Position numbers and translations under genes: made by a program. Below the pieces are notes generated by a model, which was not told the DNA's origin, searched no databases, and saw only the letters and a program-made list of their open reading frames with translations. Positions 63,413 to 64,000 of a DNA stretch of 64,000 nt are shown piece after piece; within the stretch, counting starts at the first letter, position 1; each line of letters begins with the position of its first letter. Source of the DNA: JAFGAS01 sp963809875 (GTDB lineage: Bacteria; Desulfobacterota; Zymogenia; Zymogenales; Zymogenaceae). The stretch lies in contig CAWELC010000005.1 in assembly GCA_963809875.1 (NCBI GenBank), forward strand, positions 558,001 to 622,000, given 5' to 3'.

Positions 63413-64000
63413 ATGGCAAAAATTCTTGTTATCAACAAGGATGAGCATTTTATCGAGTTCGTTTCAGAAAAAGCCAGAGAGGAAGAATGCGCGGTAACGG
63501 GCTGCCTTAACCTTCAGGAAGGTGTGAGAAAGGCGCTTACGGACACCTTTGACGTGGTGCTCCTCAGCACAAGCACGCCGAACGGCAGTTGGGAGCATGC
63601 CCTGGAGAGGATTCTCGACACGCCCTCATCGCCCGAGGTGATCGTTACGACAGTGTCGTTTGACCCGGCCGAGGCGGCGCACGCCTTTGGCAGCGGGGCA
63701 TGGGACTACGTCGAAAAGTCGTTCTCCCGTGACGACATCATGTCATACATCAACCGCGCGCTCCAATATCGTTCCGGGAAGATGATCGAAAGACCCGCCG
63801 ACTCGCTCAAGCCCGAGACGCTGGGTGAAATCGTGGGGCAGAGTCCCCGCATGCGGTCGGCGCTGGATCTGCTGGCCCAGGCATCCAACGGGGAAACCCC
63901 CGTCCTCGTCACCGGGGAGACCGGTACGGGGAAGGAGGCCTTCGCCTGGGCGATCCATGAGAACAGCCGGCGCGCCGGCAAAAACTTCGTGGTCGTCGAT
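63413..64000 (+). CDS. Sigma-54 activator with a degenerate receiver domain, 3' partial
   Basis: The frame runs off the window end after 196 residues. Residues 1-120 form a receiver domain in which the phospho-acceptor position is Ser52 (FDVVLLSTSTP) rather than Asp, while Lys102 (DYVEKSFS) and an Asp-Glu pair near residue 10 remain. The AAA+ domain begins at about 135 with LGEIVGQSPRMRSALDLLAQAS, and Walker A is GETGTGKE (168-175). It would open sigma-54 promoters such as those at 59946 and 61140. RBS AGGA precedes ATG 63413. The DNA-binding domain lies beyond the window. Confidence 0.88.
   Translation, partial: MAKILVINKDEHFIEFVSEKAREEECAVTGCLNLQEGVRKALTDTFDVVLLSTSTPNGSWEHALERILDTPSSPEVIVTTVSFDPAEAAHAFGSGAWDYVEKSFSRDDIMSYINRALQYRSGKMIERPADSLKPETLGEIVGQSPRMRSALDLLAQASNGETPVLVTGETGTGKEAFAWAIHENSRRAGKNFVVVD

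Overview
The window reads as a GC-rich chromosome segment of a Gram-negative, probably anaerobic bacterium. The evidence is type IV pilus motor genes, lipoprotein signal peptides, an oxygen-sensitive glycyl radical enzyme, a double-[4Fe-4S] protein, an acyl-CoA dehydrogenase and many PAS/sigma-54 regulators. This mix resembles Desulfobacterota-type (former deltaproteobacterial) genomes. That placement is inference from gene content; no rRNA gene is present.

Layout. 0-9.5 kb: mostly minus-strand housekeeping and accessory genes (DUF1304, two GNATs, ketopantoate reductase-like, TfoX-like, acyltransferase 3, TatD, Cdd1-like, alpha/beta hydrolase, cyclase, FKBP, RRM protein). 10-12 kb: TetR regulator with a perfect palindromic operator, then an Fe-S protein. 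12-17 kb: MATE transporter and an orphan glycyl radical enzyme. 16.3-23.3 kb: type IV pilus block pilB-pilT-pilC-pilS-like-DUF1571, preceded by aroE and a TPR protein. 25-32 kb: rhomboid, YdjM-like, an FMN glutamate synthase-like gene divergent from an NrpR-type nitrogen regulator with a cluster of shared operator-like motifs, membrane protein, patatin. 32-42 kb: a 28-aa membrane peptide, esterase, flavin/PNPOx protein, lipoprotein, dispersed palindromic repeats, acyl-CoA dehydrogenase behind a FadR-type operator, DUF5698, orotate phosphoribosyltransferase. 42-54 kb: PAS/REC sensors, NYN RNase, uroporphyrinogen-decarboxylase-like, secreted proteins, amidohydrolase coupled to a V4R protein, and a large REC-PAS-sigma54 activator. 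54-58 kb: methyltransferase and a thiamin module in which thiD and cytX diverge, each behind its own TPP riboswitch and terminator; tRNA-Arg(TCT). 58-64 kb: UDP-glucose dehydrogenase, then a plus-strand set of small signalling proteins (hemerythrin-like, Cys-rich, degenerate REC, tiny membrane protein, STAS-like, degenerate-REC sigma-54 activator) with two good -24/-12 promoters.

Eight reading-frame breaks occur in seven otherwise conserved genes (AT3, TatD, Fe-S protein, PilT, PilB twice, amidohydrolase, sigma-54 activator). Six are single extra bases. Restoring them gives normal-length proteins in every case, so consensus errors are the likeliest cause, although real decay cannot be excluded for the non-essential ones.

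The most interesting leads are the NrpR operator cluster, the sigma-54-driven small signalling cluster at the right end, the exact FadR-type operator before the acyl-CoA dehydrogenase, and two unlisted tiny membrane proteins.
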